A DNA stretch of 64,000 bases from Pseudomonas bubulae (GCF_900618535.1 NZ_UYJA01000004.1:62001-126000); one strand, 5' to 3'. Counted from the first letter of the stretch, positions 1 to 9,914 are shown. Numbers and translations are program-made. Notes: generated by a model not told the origin, from the letters alone.

Positions 1-1
1 A

Positions 2-877
2 CTGGGAATCTGGCGCCACGCCCCCGAACGCTGTGCCCATTGGCCTGCAGGCACCAGCCTGAGTTCGCTGCACAACGGCGCGCCTCGCACCGGGGTCAAG
101 GCGATCTCACGCACACAGGATGGGATGTTTTCCGTCACTGACATTCTCGGTGTCACACGCCCCTACGAAGCCGTGCTGGTCACATGTCAAAGCTGGCTAC
201 TGACCACCCAGATCGAATGCGAAGAGTCGCTGTTCTCACAGAAGCTGTGGATGGCCCTTGACCGTACGCGCTACATGCAATCATCGAAAACCTTTGTCAT
301 GGTCGACCGCCCGTTCTGGAAGGACAAAGACCCGGAAACCGGCCGCGACCTGATGAGCATGACCCTCACCGACCGCCTGACCCGTGGCACCTACCTGTTC
401 GACAACGGCGACGACAAGCCGGGGGTGATATGCCTGTCGTACTCGTGGATGAGCGATGCGCTGAAAATGCTCCCGCACCCTGTGGAAAAGCGCGTGAAGC
501 TGGCCCTCGACTCGCTGAAAAAGATTTATCCGAAGGTGGATATCGCCAGCCGCATCATCGGCGACCCGATCACCATTTCATGGGAGGCAGACCCGCATTT
601 CCTGGGCGCCTTCAAGGGTGCACTGCCGGGGCATTACCGCTACAACCAGCGGATGTATGCGCACTTCATGCAACAGGACATGCCCGCAGAACAACGCGGG
701 ATCTTTATTGCCGGCGATGACGTGTCGTGGACCCCGGCCTGGGTTGAGGGCGCGGTGCAGACTTCATTGAACGCGGTCTGGGGCATCATGCATCACTTTG
801 GCGGCAGCACCCATGCGGCCAACCCGGGGCCGGGAGATGTGTTCCACGACATTGGCCCGATTGCGCTGCCGGATTGA
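2..877 (+). CDS. davB: Lysine 2-monooxygenase (flavin amine oxidase), C-terminal part
   Basis: This is the C-terminal 291 codons of a flavin monoamine oxidase family protein. The reading frame is open from base 2, so the gene starts left of the window. The segment ends in the typical FAD-binding C-terminal region: a GIFIAGDDVSWTPAWVEGA stretch followed by residues lining the flavin. The family includes tryptophan and lysine 2-monooxygenases, which convert an L-amino acid, with O2, to the amide one carbon shorter. The next gene is an amidase of exactly DavA length and both sit beside pqqF, the arrangement I know from Pseudomonas putida, where DavB makes 5-aminovaleramide from L-lysine. The substrate is therefore inferred from context. 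A REP pair separates it from davA. Confidence 0.82.
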   Translation: MGIWRHAPERCAHWPAGTSLSSLHNGAPRTGVKAISRTQDGMFSVTDILGVTRPYEAVLVTCQSWLLTTQIECEESLFSQKLWMALDRTRYMQSSKTFVMVDRPFWKDKDPETGRDLMSMTLTDRLTRGTYLFDNGDDKPGVICLSYSWMSDALKMLPHPVEKRVKLALDSLKKIYPKVDIASRIIGDPITISWEADPHFLGAFKGALPGHYRYNQRMYAHFMQQDMPAEQRGIFIAGDDVSWTPAWVEGAVQTSLNAVWGIMHHFGGSTHAANPGPGDVFHDIGPIALPD

Positions 878-900
878 CCCCGCAGGGTGAATTGATTCCA

Positions 901-985
901 GTGGGAGCGCGCTTGCTCGCGATTCAGGCAACGCGGTGCATCAGGCATATCGGGTGGATGCCATCGCGAGCAAGCCCGCTCCCAC
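901..985. repeat. REP inverted pair
   Basis: A REP arm (GTGGGAGCGCGCTTGC...) at 901-922 is mirrored by its reverse complement at 964-985 around a loop of about 40 bp. It lies between davB and davA, so in any davBA transcript it would form a large intercistronic hairpin. Confidence 0.9.
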
Positions 986-1012
986 ACCAACAGTCAACAC
1001 CAGGAGAACCCC

Positions 1013-1807
1013 ATGCGCATTGCCCTTTACCAATGCCCGCCTCTGCCCTTGGATGTTGCGGGCAATCTGCAGCGTTTGCGTGAAACAGCCCAGCAAGCCG
1101 ATAACATTGACCTGCTGGTGTTGCCCGAAATGTTCCTCACCGGCTACAACATCGGCGCGCAAGCCGTAGCCGAACTCGCACAAGCCCACGACGGCGACGC
1201 CGCACAGCAAATTGCCAAACTGGCCAAAGCCACGGGCATGGCCATTGTGTACGGCTACCCCGAGCGCGGTGCAGACGGACATATCTACAACAGTGCACAG
1301 TTGATCGACGCACACGGCAAAAGTCTGTGCAACTACCGCAAAACTCACCTGTTCGGCGAACTCGATCACTCGATGTTCAGCCAGGGCCCCGACTCATTCC
1401 CGGTCATTGAACTCAACGGCTGGAAGCTCGGCCTGCTGATCTGCTACGACCTCGAATTTCCGGAAAACACCCGCAGGCTGGCCTTGGCCGGAGCTGAAGT
1501 GATTGTGGTACCCACCGCGAATATGGTGCCCTTCGAGTTCATCGCCGATGTCACCGTGCGTTGCCGCGCTTTCGAAAACCACTGCTATGTAGCCTACGCC
1601 AACTACTGTGGCCATGAAGGCGAGATCCATTACTGCGGCCAAAGCAGCATCGCCGCACCCAACGGCAAGCAGATTGCCCTGGCCGAACAGGATGAGACCC
1701 TGCTGGTGGCAACGTTGCAACGCCAACAGCTGACTGATGCAAAAACCGGCAACTTTTACCTCGCAGACCGTCGGCCCGAGCTATATGGCGAGCTGAGCAA
1801 GGGCTAA
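1013..1807 (+). CDS. davA: 5-aminovaleramidase (nitrilase-superfamily amidohydrolase)
   Basis: A 264-residue carbon-nitrogen hydrolase that should hydrolyse 5-aminopentanamide to 5-aminovalerate and ammonia in the cytoplasm, the second step of the aminovalerate route of lysine degradation. The nitrilase catalytic triad is visible: Glu39 (LPEMF), Lys110 (YRKTHLF) and Cys144 (LICYDLEFP). An AGGAG ribosome site precedes the ATG at 1013. Its length is that of P. putida DavA, and it follows the oxygenase that makes its substrate, 135 bp downstream across a REP pair. A general aliphatic amidase activity would be the alternative, but the pairing with davB makes the specific role likely. Confidence 0.85.
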   Translation: MRIALYQCPPLPLDVAGNLQRLRETAQQADNIDLLVLPEMFLTGYNIGAQAVAELAQAHDGDAAQQIAKLAKATGMAIVYGYPERGADGHIYNSAQLIDAHGKSLCNYRKTHLFGELDHSMFSQGPDSFPVIELNGWKLGLLICYDLEFPENTRRLALAGAEVIVVPTANMVPFEFIADVTVRCRAFENHCYVAYANYCGHEGEIHYCGQSSIAAPNGKQIALAEQDETLLVATLQRQQLTDAKTGNFYLADRRPELYGELSKG

Positions 1808-1846
1808 ATCCGCTAGCATGAGCGCTTCTCTGTTCCGGAAGTGCCC

Positions 1847-4285
1847 ATGCCTGCGCTGAACCACCCTCACACCCAACGTCTGACCCTTGAAAACGGCCTG
1901 ACCCTCTGCGTGCGCCACGAGCCGCGCCTCAAGCGCTGCGCGGCCGTTTTAAGGGTCGCCGCAGGCAGCCATGATGTGCCTGCGGCCTGGCCGGGCCTGG
2001 CGCACTTCCTTGAACACTTGCTGTTTCTGGGCACCGCACGCTTCCCGGCGGCAGACAACCTGATGGCCTGGGTACAGCGCCACGGCGGTCAGGTCAATGC
2101 CAGAACCTGCGAGCGACATACCGACTTTTTTTTCGAACTGCCCATGGGTGCTTTCGAAGGTGGTCTTGAACGCTTGTGCGACATGCTCGCCCATCCGCGC
2201 ATGACTCTGCCTGACCAACTGCGTGAGCGTGAAGTGCTACATGCCGAATTTATTGCCTGGGCCCGTGAGCCTTCGGCACAGCGTGAGATCAAACTGTTCC
2301 AGCCATTGAACCCGGCCCATCCACTGCGCGCATTCCATGCCGGTAACCGTTATAGCCTGCCAGTACCTCGCGCGGGTTTTCAGCAAGCCCTGAAAGGTTT
2401 CTACCAGACCTTTTATCAGGCCGGACAAATGACCTTGAGCCTGAGCGGCCCGTCGGCAATCCGTGAACTGAGCACCCTGGCCGAGCGCTGCAGCACTGTG
2501 TTGCGCCCCGGCAAAGCCGTGCAACAGGCCGATGCACCCGCCTTGATGACCGGTCAGCAGCGACATTATCAACACATTGACGGCTCGCGCCTGAGCCTGA
2601 TGTTTGCCCTGGAACAGCTGCCGCCGGAGTCTGACAAGGCGCTGGAGTTCCTGTGCAACTGGATCAATGCCGACAAAGCCGGCGGTCTGTTCGCACAGTT
2701 ACGCCAGCAGCAACTGATCGACACCCTTAAGGCCACGTCGCTCTACTGTTTCAAAGACCAGGCACTGCTACAGATTGAGTTCACTGCAACCAACGCCATT
2801 GCCCAACATGCCACGCTAATCAGTGACACCTTCCATGACTGGCTGGGGTTCTTCCGCGCACAACAGGACTGGCCTGCGTTACGTGAAGAGTTCTGTCTGC
2901 TGCAACAACGCCAGCAAGACATCAGTGGCGCACTGGAGCTTGCTCGAAGTGACTGCAAGCAACATGTGCCCGGCTTATCGGATCAAGGCGTAACAACCCT
3001 CAAGGTCGTGCTGGGGCAGCTGCAGCCAGGGGCAATGCAGTTATCGCACCATGCCTGGCAACTGCCAGCGCCCAATCCATTTCTGCAAGCAGCGAAGGAG
3101 CCGGTGAGTGCCGGCCTGATTCGCGGGCAAACCAGCGCTCACCGTGGTTTGCGCACCTTTGCCCAGGATCGTTTGCGCAGTCGCCGCGACGTGTCTGCCA
3201 TGAGTTTCAGCACGGCAATACCCAACCTCAGCGGCGAAGCAGCGATTTACCTGCGCTGGCGTTTGCCCGCTACACCTGCCGACAACCCGATGCCTGCGCT
3301 GCAGAACAGCCTGCGCCCGTTGATCCAGGATGCTCGTGACGCTGGTGTCGAACTTTCGCTCAACGCTTTGGGCAATGACTGGCTGCTGAAGATGTACGGT
3401 TACCACGAGCCGATGCCCGCCATTCTGGAAAGCGCCCTGCGTACGCTCGCCAGCCCGTGCACCGGGCAATCAGCCGGCACGCCCCCTGAGGCGACGTTGA
3501 TGCCCATTCGCCAACTGCTCAAGCGCCTGCCCGAACTGTGCCCGCCCGCTGGCGAAAGTGACGGGGCCCACAATTGGTCAGAAACACGCTGGGACGGGCT
3601 GGCAGTCGGCCTGCCATCTGCCACACAGGCCTTGATTGGCCCCGTGCTGAACAAGGTGCCTGGTACCCCGGATGCGCAACTGACGCTTCAGTCCGGGCAT
3701 CCTGTCGAGCGCCATTGGCACACAGTACCCTGTGATTCCAGCGAACACGCACTGCTGCTGTTTTGCCCGGCCGCCGAGGCCACAGTGGCGGGCGAAGCTG
3801 CCTGGCGTCTGCTTGCCCAAGTGGCGCAAACCCCTTTCTATCAACGCCTGCGGGTTGAACTGCAATTGGGATACGCGGTGTTCAGTGGCTTGCGCCAAAT
3901 CAATGGCCAAACCGGCCTGCTGTTTGGTGTGCAATCGCCCCACGCGAGCACGGCACAAATCTTTGAGCACATCCGTAACTTCCTCGTAGATTTGCCAAAT
4001 CTGGTCTCGGCACTGGATGAAACATCTTTCACCCAGGCCCGCGCCGCCCTGGCACAGCAATTCTCAAGCGAGGCCCTGGGCGTGTCCCAGGCCAGCGAAT
4101 TGCTATGGCAAAGCAAGCTGGCAGGCCACCCGTCGGATTACCTGGCAGCCCTCTACACTGCGCTTATGGCGCTGGATCAAAACACTACACTCAAGGCTGC
4201 ACAGCAAACCACACAACCTGACAGCCGCTGGTTATGTGTGGCTACCGGTCCTGTAACTGAAACGTTTTATCCCGGAAGAAGCTGA
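1847..4285 (+). CDS. pqqF: PQQ biosynthesis zinc peptidase PqqF (M16 family)
   Basis: An 812-residue M16 (insulysin/pitrilysin-like) metalloprotease that helps trim the cross-linked PqqA peptide during pyrroloquinoline quinone synthesis. The inverted zinc motif HxxEH is present as HFLEH at residues 53-57, with the downstream acidic ligand region (REREVLHAEF) about 75 residues later. Length fits the Pseudomonas form. Two starts are possible: a GTG at 1841 and an ATG at 1847. The ATG is chosen because GGAAG at 1837-1841 is correctly spaced for it. It stands directly ahead of pqqA, the order known in fluorescent pseudomonads. No transcription terminator is apparent between pqqF and pqqA. Confidence 0.93.
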   Translation: MPALNHPHTQRLTLENGLTLCVRHEPRLKRCAAVLRVAAGSHDVPAAWPGLAHFLEHLLFLGTARFPAADNLMAWVQRHGGQVNARTCERHTDFFFELPMGAFEGGLERLCDMLAHPRMTLPDQLREREVLHAEFIAWAREPSAQREIKLFQPLNPAHPLRAFHAGNRYSLPVPRAGFQQALKGFYQTFYQAGQMTLSLSGPSAIRELSTLAERCSTVLRPGKAVQQADAPALMTGQQRHYQHIDGSRLSLMFALEQLPPESDKALEFLCNWINADKAGGLFAQLRQQQLIDTLKATSLYCFKDQALLQIEFTATNAIAQHATLISDTFHDWLGFFRAQQDWPALREEFCLLQQRQQDISGALELARSDCKQHVPGLSDQGVTTLKVVLGQLQPGAMQLSHHAWQLPAPNPFLQAAKEPVSAGLIRGQTSAHRGLRTFAQDRLRSRRDVSAMSFSTAIPNLSGEAAIYLRWRLPATPADNPMPALQNSLRPLIQDARDAGVELSLNALGNDWLLKMYGYHEPMPAILESALRTLASPCTGQSAGTPPEATLMPIRQLLKRLPELCPPAGESDGAHNWSETRWDGLAVGLPSATQALIGPVLNKVPGTPDAQLTLQSGHPVERHWHTVPCDSSEHALLLFCPAAEATVAGEAAWRLLAQVAQTPFYQRLRVELQLGYAVFSGLRQINGQTGLLFGVQSPHASTAQIFEHIRNFLVDLPNLVSALDETSFTQARAALAQQFSSEALGVSQASELLWQSKLAGHPSDYLAALYTALMALDQNTTLKAAQQTTQPDSRWLCVATGPVTETFYPGRS

Positions 4286-4373
4286 TAATTACCAACCCTG
4301 CAAAGGGCTTTCTTCGACATTGGGCGTTCAAAAAGCGTCAAATTTAGTAACATAGCCACCTAAGCTTTTGAAC

Positions 4374-4429
4374 ATCTCCTTCGGGAGCTGGACTAATCAA
4401 GAGACACTACTCACCCACCCGCTGAAGGA
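4374..4429 (+). promoter_or_regulatory. pqqA leader with small hairpin and strong ribosome site
   Basis: The 152 bp between pqqF and pqqA contain a CTCC-TTCG-GGAG hairpin at about 4377-4388 and an AAGGAG ribosome site at 4424-4429, eight bases before the pqqA ATG. An AT-rich stretch at 4338-4356 (TTTAGTAACATAG) could hold a -10 element, but no convincing -35 was found, so no promoter is called. Confidence 0.4.
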
Positions 4430-4437
4430 GTCATGTT

Positions 4438-4512
4438 ATGGCTTGGACTAAACCTGCTTACACCGACCTGCGTATTGGCTTTGAAGTCACCATGTACTTC
4501 GCTAGCCGTTGA
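4438..4512 (+). CDS. pqqA: PQQ precursor peptide PqqA (24 aa)
   Basis: This 24-codon gene encodes the ribosomally made precursor whose Glu and Tyr side chains become the PQQ skeleton. The diagnostic motif EVTMY is present with Glu16 and Tyr20 at the required i, i+4 spacing, and the peptide ends FASR as in other pseudomonads. PqqE cross-links these two residues with PqqD as chaperone. The peptide has a strong AAGGAG ribosome site, and a terminator-like hairpin lies directly behind it. That fits a precursor needed in excess over the enzymes encoded downstream. Confidence 0.97.
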   Translation: MAWTKPAYTDLRIGFEVTMYFASR

Positions 4513-4540
4513 TCTGCTTCTTCACTGAGCAGAGCAACCC

Positions 4541-4567
4541 AACGCCTCGGTTCGCCGGGGCGTTTTT
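4541..4567 (+). terminator. Intercistronic terminator/attenuator pqqA-pqqB
   Basis: A 10-bp stem (AACGCCTCGG / CCGGGGCGTT, one G-T pair) closed by a TTCG tetraloop is followed by a T-run at 4562-4567. It lies 28 bp after the pqqA stop and 28 bp before pqqB. It should end most transcripts after pqqA, with read-through supplying pqqBCDE. Confidence 0.88.
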
Positions 4568-4594
4568 ATTTCCAGATTTGCAAGAGAACACGCC

Positions 4595-5506
4595 ATGTTT
4601 GTCCAGATTCTAGGTTCCGCCGCTGGCGGTGGTTTCCCGCAGTGGAACTGCAACTGCGTCAACTGCGCGGGTTTTCGTGATGGTTCGTTAAACGCCAAGG
4701 CACGTACCCAATCGTCGATTGCGATCTCCGACGACGGCGTGAACTGGGTGCTGTGCAACACCTCGCCCGACATTCGCGCGCAACTCCAGGACTTCGCCCC
4801 GATGCAACCGGGCCGTGCCCTGCGTGATACCGGGATCAGCGCCATCATTCTGATGGACAGCCAGATCGACCACACCACCGGCCTGCTGAGCCTGCGCGAA
4901 GGCTGCCCCCACGAAGTCTGGTGCACTGACATGGTCCACGAAGACCTGAGCACCGGTTTCCCGCTGTTCACCATGCTCAAGCACTGGAATGGTGGCCTGA
5001 ACTGGAACCGCATCGAGCTGGAAGGTTCGTTCACCATCCCGGCCTGCCCCAACCTGCGTTTCAGCCCGCTGCCCCTGCGCAGTGCCGCGCCGCCGTATTC
5101 GCCGCATCGCTTCGACCCGCACCCGGGCGACAATATCGGCCTGATCGTTGAAGACCTGCGCACGGGCGGTAAATTGTTCTATGCCCCAGGCCTGGGCAAG
5201 GTTGACGCGCCGTTGCTGGAAATCATGGCGGGCAGTGACTGCCTGCTGGTGGATGGCACCATGTGGGACGACGACGAAATGCAGCGCCGCGGCGTAGGCA
5301 CCCGTACCGGCCGGGAAATGGGCCATCTGGCGCAAAACGGCCCCGGTGGCATGCTCGAAGTGCTTGAGCAACTGCCCGAGCAGCGCAAAGTGCTTATCCA
5401 CATCAACAACACCAACCCGATTCTCGACGAAGACTCCGCCGAGCGTGCCGAACTGGTACGCCGGGGGGTTGAAGTGGCCTTTGATGGCATGAGCATCGAA
5501 TTGTAA
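4595..5506 (+). CDS. pqqB: PQQ biosynthesis protein PqqB (metallo-hydrolase fold)
   Basis: A 303-residue member of the metallo-beta-lactamase-fold PqqB family, usual length. The conserved N-terminal segment with a glycine-rich loop and cysteines ([15 protein letters not shown], residues 8-22) is intact, as is the DSQIDHTTG metal-ligand region. PqqB acts late in PQQ synthesis, probably hydroxylating the diglutamyl-tyrosine intermediate before PqqC closes the rings. It follows pqqA across an attenuator hairpin and is separated from pqqC by 85 bp containing another hairpin repeat. Confidence 0.95.
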   Translation: MFVQILGSAAGGGFPQWNCNCVNCAGFRDGSLNAKARTQSSIAISDDGVNWVLCNTSPDIRAQLQDFAPMQPGRALRDTGISAIILMDSQIDHTTGLLSLREGCPHEVWCTDMVHEDLSTGFPLFTMLKHWNGGLNWNRIELEGSFTIPACPNLRFSPLPLRSAAPPYSPHRFDPHPGDNIGLIVEDLRTGGKLFYAPGLGKVDAPLLEIMAGSDCLLVDGTMWDDDEMQRRGVGTRTGREMGHLAQNGPGGMLEVLEQLPEQRKVLIHINNTNPILDEDSAERAELVRRGVEVAFDGMSIEL

Positions 5507-5516
5507 AAGCTGAATC

Positions 5517-5560
5517 TGTAGCCGCTGCCGAAGGAACGAGGCTGCCTTCGGCAGCTGCTA
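5517..5560. repeat. Intergenic hairpin repeat (TGTAGCCGCTGCCG type)
   Basis: An 11-bp inverted repeat (GCTGCCGAAGG at 5524-5534, CCTTCGGCAGC at 5545-5555) begins with TGTAGCCGCTGCC. That start is shared with the larger element at 20157 and a fragment at about 9554 (TGTAGTCGCTGCC). It belongs to a second dispersed palindrome family distinct from the GTGGGAGCGG REP. Confidence 0.7.
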
Positions 5561-5591
5561 AAAAGGCATCACATTTTTTTGGAGGCACCAG

Positions 5592-6344
5592 ATGACCCAA
5601 GCCCCACTCTCTACCGCCGAATTCGAGGCCGCCCTGCGGGCCAAAGGCGCGTATTACCACATCTACCACCCCTATCAGGTGGCAATGTACGAAGGCCGCG
5701 CGACCCGCGAGCAGATCCAGGGCTGGGTCGCCAACCGTTACTACTACCAGGTCAATATCCCGCTTAAGGATGCCGCGATCCTGGCCAACTGCCCTGACCG
5801 TGAAGTGCGCCGCGAGTGGATTCAACGCATGATCGACCACGACGGCGCGCCCGGTGAAGACGGCGGCATCGAAGCCTGGCTGCGCCTCGGTCAAGCGGTT
5901 GGCCTGGACCCGGATCAACTGCGCTCTCAAGAGCTGGTCCTGCCCGGCGTTCGTTTTGCCGTGGATGCCTACGTCAACTTCGCCCGCCGCGCTACATGGG
6001 AAGAAGCCGCCAGCAGCTCGCTGACCGAAATGTTTGCGCCGCAAATCCATCAGTCGCGCCTCGACAGCTGGCCCCAGCATTACCCGTGGATCGACCCCGC
6101 CGGCTACGAATACTTCCGCACCCGGTTGGGCCAGGCCCGACGCGACGTGGAGCACGGGCTGGCAATCACCCTGCAGCACTACACTACTTATGAAGGCCAG
6201 CAGCGCATGCTGGAAATCCTGCAGTTCAAACTCGATATCCTGTGGAGCATGCTCGATGCCATGACCATGGCCTACGAGCTGGACCGCCCGCCCTATCACA
6301 GCGTGACCAGCCAACGTGTCTGGCACAAAGGAATCACCCTATGA
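5592..6344 (+). CDS. pqqC: Pyrroloquinoline-quinone synthase PqqC
   Basis: A 250-residue cofactorless oxidase that performs the final ring closure and eight-electron oxidation giving PQQ. Length and sequence ([18 protein letters not shown] at the N-terminus; [25 protein letters not shown] region near residues 195-215) fit the family closely. A GGAGG ribosome site at 5580-5584 decides the ATG at 5592. Its stop overlaps the start of pqqD by four bases (ATGA), indicating translational coupling. Confidence 0.96.
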   Translation: MTQAPLSTAEFEAALRAKGAYYHIYHPYQVAMYEGRATREQIQGWVANRYYYQVNIPLKDAAILANCPDREVRREWIQRMIDHDGAPGEDGGIEAWLRLGQAVGLDPDQLRSQELVLPGVRFAVDAYVNFARRATWEEAASSSLTEMFAPQIHQSRLDSWPQHYPWIDPAGYEYFRTRLGQARRDVEHGLAITLQHYTTYEGQQRMLEILQFKLDILWSMLDAMTMAYELDRPPYHSVTSQRVWHKGITL

Positions 6345-6616
6345 GCTTTGATCGCAGCAAAATCCCGACCTGGCGCACCGGCTATCGTTACCAGTACGAG
6401 CCCGCGCAAAAAGGCCATGTGTTGCTGTACCCCGAAGGCATGATCAAGCTCAATGACAGCGCGGCCCTGATCGGCGGCCTGATCGACGGCCAGCGCGACG
6501 TCGCGGCCATTATTGGCGAACTGGACAAACAGTTCCCCGGCGTACCCGAGCTCGGCGCAGATATCGAGCAATTTATGGAGGTCGCTCGTGCAGAGCACTG
6601 GATCGAACTTGCCTGA
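6341..6616 (+). CDS. pqqD: PqqA-binding chaperone PqqD
   Basis: A 91-residue RiPP recognition element protein that binds PqqA and presents it to the radical SAM enzyme PqqE. The family features are a basic N-terminus ([16 protein letters not shown]), the [17 protein letters not shown] core and the C-terminal helix [15 protein letters not shown]. The start at 6341 overlaps the pqqC stop (ATGA). A longer open frame upstream is only an extension into pqqC. It overlaps pqqE by 29 bp. Confidence 0.95.
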   Translation: MSFDRSKIPTWRTGYRYQYEPAQKGHVLLYPEGMIKLNDSAALIGGLIDGQRDVAAIIGELDKQFPGVPELGADIEQFMEVARAEHWIELA

Positions 6617-7754
6617 CAGCCGTATCCCGCCCAAGCCTGAAGTCGGCCTGCCGCTGTGGCTGCTGGCTGAATTGACCTACCGCTGCCCGTTACAATGTCC
6701 GTATTGCTCCAACCCGCTGGACTTCGCCCAGCAGGGCAAAGAACTGAGCACCGAACAGTGGATCAAGGTGTTTCGCGAGGCGCGGGAGATGGGTGCAGCG
6801 CAACTGGGGTTCTCCGGTGGCGAGCCATTGGTGCGCCAGGATCTGGCCGAGTTGATTGGCGAAGCGCGCAAGCTGGGTTTCTATACCAACTTGATCACCT
6901 CGGGCATCGGCCTGACCGAGCAAAAGATCAGCGACTTCAAAAAAGCCGGGCTGGACCATATCCAGATCAGCTTCCAGGCCAGCGACGAGCAGGTCAACAA
7001 CCTGCTGGCCGGCTCGAAAAAGGCCTTCGCGCAAAAGCTCGAAATGGCCAGGGCAGTCAAGGCCCACGGCTATCCGATGGTGCTGAACTTCGTCACCCAT
7101 CGGCACAACATCGACAAAATCGACCGCATCATCGAGCTGTGCATCGCCCTTGAAGCCGACTTTGTTGAGCTGGCCACCTGTCAGTTCTACGGCTGGGCCC
7201 AGCTCAACCGTGTCGGCCTGCTACCGACCAAGGAGCAACTGGTACGGGCTGAGCGCATCACCAACGAATACCGGGCCAAACTGGAAGCAGAGGGTCACCC
7301 CTGCAAGCTGATCTTCGTGACGCCGGACTATTACGAAGAACGCCCAAAAGCCTGCATGAACGGCTGGGGCAGCATCTTTTTGACCGTTACACCTGACGGC
7401 ACGGCCCTGCCGTGTCATGGTGCCCGACAAATGCCGGTCGAGTTCCCCAATGTGCGTGACCACAGCATGCAGCACATCTGGTACGACTCGTTTGGCTTCA
7501 ACCGTTTTCGTGGTTATGACTGGATGCCCGAGCCCTGCCGCTCGTGCGACGAGAAAGAAAAGGACTTCGGCGGCTGCCGTTGCCAGGCCTTTATGCTCAC
7601 CGGGGACGCCAGCAATGCGGACCCGGTGTGCAGCAAATCGCCCCAACACAACCTGATTCTCAAGGCGCGCGAAGAAGCCGAGCACGCCACCCAGACCATC
7701 GAACAATTGGCCTTCCGAAATGAACGAAACTCACGTCTTATCGCCAAAAGCTGA
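6588..7754 (+). CDS. pqqE: PqqA peptide cyclase PqqE (radical SAM/SPASM)
   Basis: A 388-residue radical SAM enzyme that forms the Glu-Tyr carbon-carbon bond in PqqA. The CxxxCxxC cluster motif is CPLQCPYC at residues 33-40, and a cysteine-rich SPASM region near the C-terminus ([27 protein letters not shown]) carries the auxiliary iron-sulfur clusters. The GTG at 6588 is chosen as start because GGAGG at 6577-6581 is ideally spaced and the protein then has the usual length. An ATG at 6513 would extend it into pqqD by about 25 unrelated residues. It overlaps the next gene by 35 bp. Confidence 0.95.
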   Translation: MQSTGSNLPDSRIPPKPEVGLPLWLLAELTYRCPLQCPYCSNPLDFAQQGKELSTEQWIKVFREAREMGAAQLGFSGGEPLVRQDLAELIGEARKLGFYTNLITSGIGLTEQKISDFKKAGLDHIQISFQASDEQVNNLLAGSKKAFAQKLEMARAVKAHGYPMVLNFVTHRHNIDKIDRIIELCIALEADFVELATCQFYGWAQLNRVGLLPTKEQLVRAERITNEYRAKLEAEGHPCKLIFVTPDYYEERPKACMNGWGSIFLTVTPDGTALPCHGARQMPVEFPNVRDHSMQHIWYDSFGFNRFRGYDWMPEPCRSCDEKEKDFGGCRCQAFMLTGDASNADPVCSKSPQHNLILKAREEAEHATQTIEQLAFRNERNSRLIAKS

Positions 7755-9552
7755 GCCCTTCAGCGCCGCACTCGCCGTAGCCGCCGGGGTTGATTTCGCA
7801 GAATTGCGAGTCGGCCCTCAAGGCCTGTTCTGGAACGAATATCGTCCACAGGATGCGGCCTCGCGCATCTGGCACTGGCGCGATGGCCAGGCCCACTGCC
7901 TGACGCCCGCCGGTTTCAGCGCACGCAGCCGGGTCTATGAGTACGGCGGTGGCGGGTTTTGCCTGAGCGATAACGCCGTGGTGTTCGTCAACGAAACCGA
8001 TCAGCAGCTGTATCTGCAACCTCTGGAAGGTAGCGCCCCGCAGGCACTGACCCAGGGTGAATGCCGCTACGGCGGCGTGCAGTTTGCCGGCGGGCAGGTG
8101 CTGGCAGTCGAAGAAACCGGCGACCAACACCGACTGGTCAGCATCGACCTGGGCACCCTTGAACGTCAGATCCTGGCTGAAGGTGCCGACTTCTACGGCG
8201 CACCGGCGCTGAGCCCTGACGGCCAGCGCCTGGCCTGGGTCGAATGGAGCCGCCCACACCAACCGTGGACCTCTACCCGTTTGATGCTGGCCGATGGCCA
8301 AACCGCCGGGCGCTGGAACACCGCGCAGTGCCTGGCCGGTGATCTTGATGAGGAATCGCTGCAACAGCCGCGTTTCGACGAACATAACCGGCTCCATTGC
8401 CTGACCGACCGCGCAGGTTTCTGGCAGCCCTGGGCCGAGTCTGGCGAAGGCCTGGTACCCGCGCCCAGCGCGCGCGCCGATCACGCCCCGGCCCCTTGGC
8501 AACTGGGCACCAGCACCTTTGTGCCGCTGGGAGAGCAGGCCTATCTGGCCAGTTGGACCGAGGACGGCTTCGGGCGACTGGGCATCCGCACAGCTGACGG
8601 CAACCTCGAAGACTTCACCGGTGACTACAGCCATTTTCGCAGCCTGGCATTGGATGAGGCATTTATCTACTGCATCGCAGCATCGCCGATACGCCCTTCA
8701 GCCGTGATCCGTATCTGCCGTGCCGAGCATAAGGTGGAGGTACTGGCAGGTGGCATTGCACCGCTGCCCCCCGAACGTATCAGCCGCCCGAGAACTCTGC
8801 GTTATCCCTCTGGAACGGGCCATGCCCACGGTTTTTTCTACCCGGCTATGAACGGCGAAAAAAAACCGCCCCTGCTGGTATTTATCCACGGCGGTCCGAC
8901 TTCGGCCTGTTACCCGATGCTCGACCCGCGCATTCAATACTGGACCCAGCGCGGCTTTGCCGTGGCTGACCTCAACTATCGCGGCAGCACCGGCTATGGC
9001 CGTGAGTATCGTCAAGCCTTGCATTTGAATTGGGGCGTGGTGGATGTCGAAGATGCCTGCGCGGTGGTCAGTTATCTCACCGAACAAGATCTGATTGCTC
9101 CCCGCCGTGCGTTTATTCGTGGCGGCAGCGCGGGGGGTTACACCACCTTGTGCGCGCTGGCATTCCATAAAGTGTTCCGGGCGGGTGCCAGCCTGTACGG
9201 GGTCAGCGACCCGATTGCGCTGACGCGGTCCACCCACAAGTTTGAAGGTGACTACCTTGACTGGCTGATTGGCGATCCGGAGCGCGACGCTGAACGCTAT
9301 GCAGCGCGCACTCCGTTGCTGTACGCCAACCAGATCAGCGTGCCGGTTATTTTCTTCCAGGGTGAGCTGGACGCTGTAGTGGTGCCGCAACAAACCCGCG
9401 ACATGCTCCAGGCCCTGCAATACAACGGCATCCCGGCCCAGGCTCATTACTACCCGGACGAACGCCACGGCTTTCGCAAGGCCAGTAACCAGGCCCATGC
9501 ACTGGAACAGGAATGGTTGTTTTATAGCCAGGTGATGCAGGCCGATACATAA
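7720..9552 (+). CDS. pqqM: S9 prolyl-oligopeptidase-family peptidase of the pqq cluster
   Basis: A 610-residue serine peptidase with an N-terminal beta-propeller and a C-terminal alpha/beta hydrolase domain. The catalytic triad can be assigned: Ser470 in GGSAGG, Asp551 in GELDAVVVP and His583 in DERHGF. The oxyanion segment FIHGGPTS lies ahead of it. No signal peptide, so cytoplasmic. It overlaps pqqE by 35 bp and is therefore in the pqq operon. In fluorescent pseudomonads this position is occupied by pqqM, whose exact role is unsettled; recycling of peptide fragments left from PqqA processing is a reasonable inference. The start has no strong ribosome site, consistent with coupling to pqqE. 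Confidence 0.8.
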   Translation: MNETHVLSPKAEPFSAALAVAAGVDFAELRVGPQGLFWNEYRPQDAASRIWHWRDGQAHCLTPAGFSARSRVYEYGGGGFCLSDNAVVFVNETDQQLYLQPLEGSAPQALTQGECRYGGVQFAGGQVLAVEETGDQHRLVSIDLGTLERQILAEGADFYGAPALSPDGQRLAWVEWSRPHQPWTSTRLMLADGQTAGRWNTAQCLAGDLDEESLQQPRFDEHNRLHCLTDRAGFWQPWAESGEGLVPAPSARADHAPAPWQLGTSTFVPLGEQAYLASWTEDGFGRLGIRTADGNLEDFTGDYSHFRSLALDEAFIYCIAASPIRPSAVIRICRAEHKVEVLAGGIAPLPPERISRPRTLRYPSGTGHAHGFFYPAMNGEKKPPLLVFIHGGPTSACYPMLDPRIQYWTQRGFAVADLNYRGSTGYGREYRQALHLNWGVVDVEDACAVVSYLTEQDLIAPRRAFIRGGSAGGYTTLCALAFHKVFRAGASLYGVSDPIALTRSTHKFEGDYLDWLIGDPERDAERYAARTPLLYANQISVPVIFFQGELDAVVVPQQTRDMLQALQYNGIPAQAHYYPDERHGFRKASNQAHALEQEWLFYSQVMQADT

Positions 9553-9569
9553 CTGTAGTCGCTGCCTGT

Positions 9570-9728
9570 TTACCGCTTGGCGATAATCCACACCGCATGC
9601 ACGATGCCCGGGATATAGCCGCACAGGGTCAGCAGAATATTCAGCCAGAACGCACCGGCAAAACCCACCTGCATAAACACACCCAGCGGTGGAAGCAGAA
9701 TGGCAAAGATGATTTTAATAAGATCCAT
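9570..9728 (-). CDS. Pmp3/YqaE-family small membrane protein (52 aa)
   Basis: A 52-residue protein made almost entirely of two hydrophobic helices (about residues 3-22 and 27-48), with the family signature ILLPPLGVFMQVG and LCGYIPGIVHA. Bacterial YqaE and yeast Pmp3 proteins sit in the inner membrane and are linked to membrane potential or stress. The ATG at 9728 is preceded by GGGAG. It is convergent with the S9 peptidase gene, 17 bp away, and has no obvious partner. A longer frame upstream lacks the family pattern. Confidence 0.85.
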   Translation of the reverse strand: MDLIKIIFAILLPPLGVFMQVGFAGAFWLNILLTLCGYIPGIVHAVWIIAKR

Positions 9729-9832
9729 ATGCGCAGCTCCCTGATAGTGGCGGGCCAGAAATGGCGCTGCTTCTAATCGACTCCAGGCGCAAGCCAAAGG
9801 TTCAGACTGAACTTATCCACAGACAAAAAAAA

Positions 9833-9865
9833 ACGCCCCGTACCGAAGAAATCAGGCACGGGGCG
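9833..9865 (-). terminator. Terminator of the aminotransferase gene
   Basis: On the minus strand CGCCCCGTGCC pairs with GGTACGGGGCG (one mismatch) and is followed by a run of nine T. It lies about 50 bp after the aminotransferase stop codon. Confidence 0.85.
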
Positions 9866-9914
9866 ATGCGTTATACCGCGAGACGGTTCTTTAAATTCTG
9901 TGTAACGGCTGCAA

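Noticed and set aside
6242..6340. Longer PqqD start at 6242
   Set aside because: The extra residues lie in pqqC in another frame. The ATG at 6341 overlaps the pqqC stop and gives the family length.
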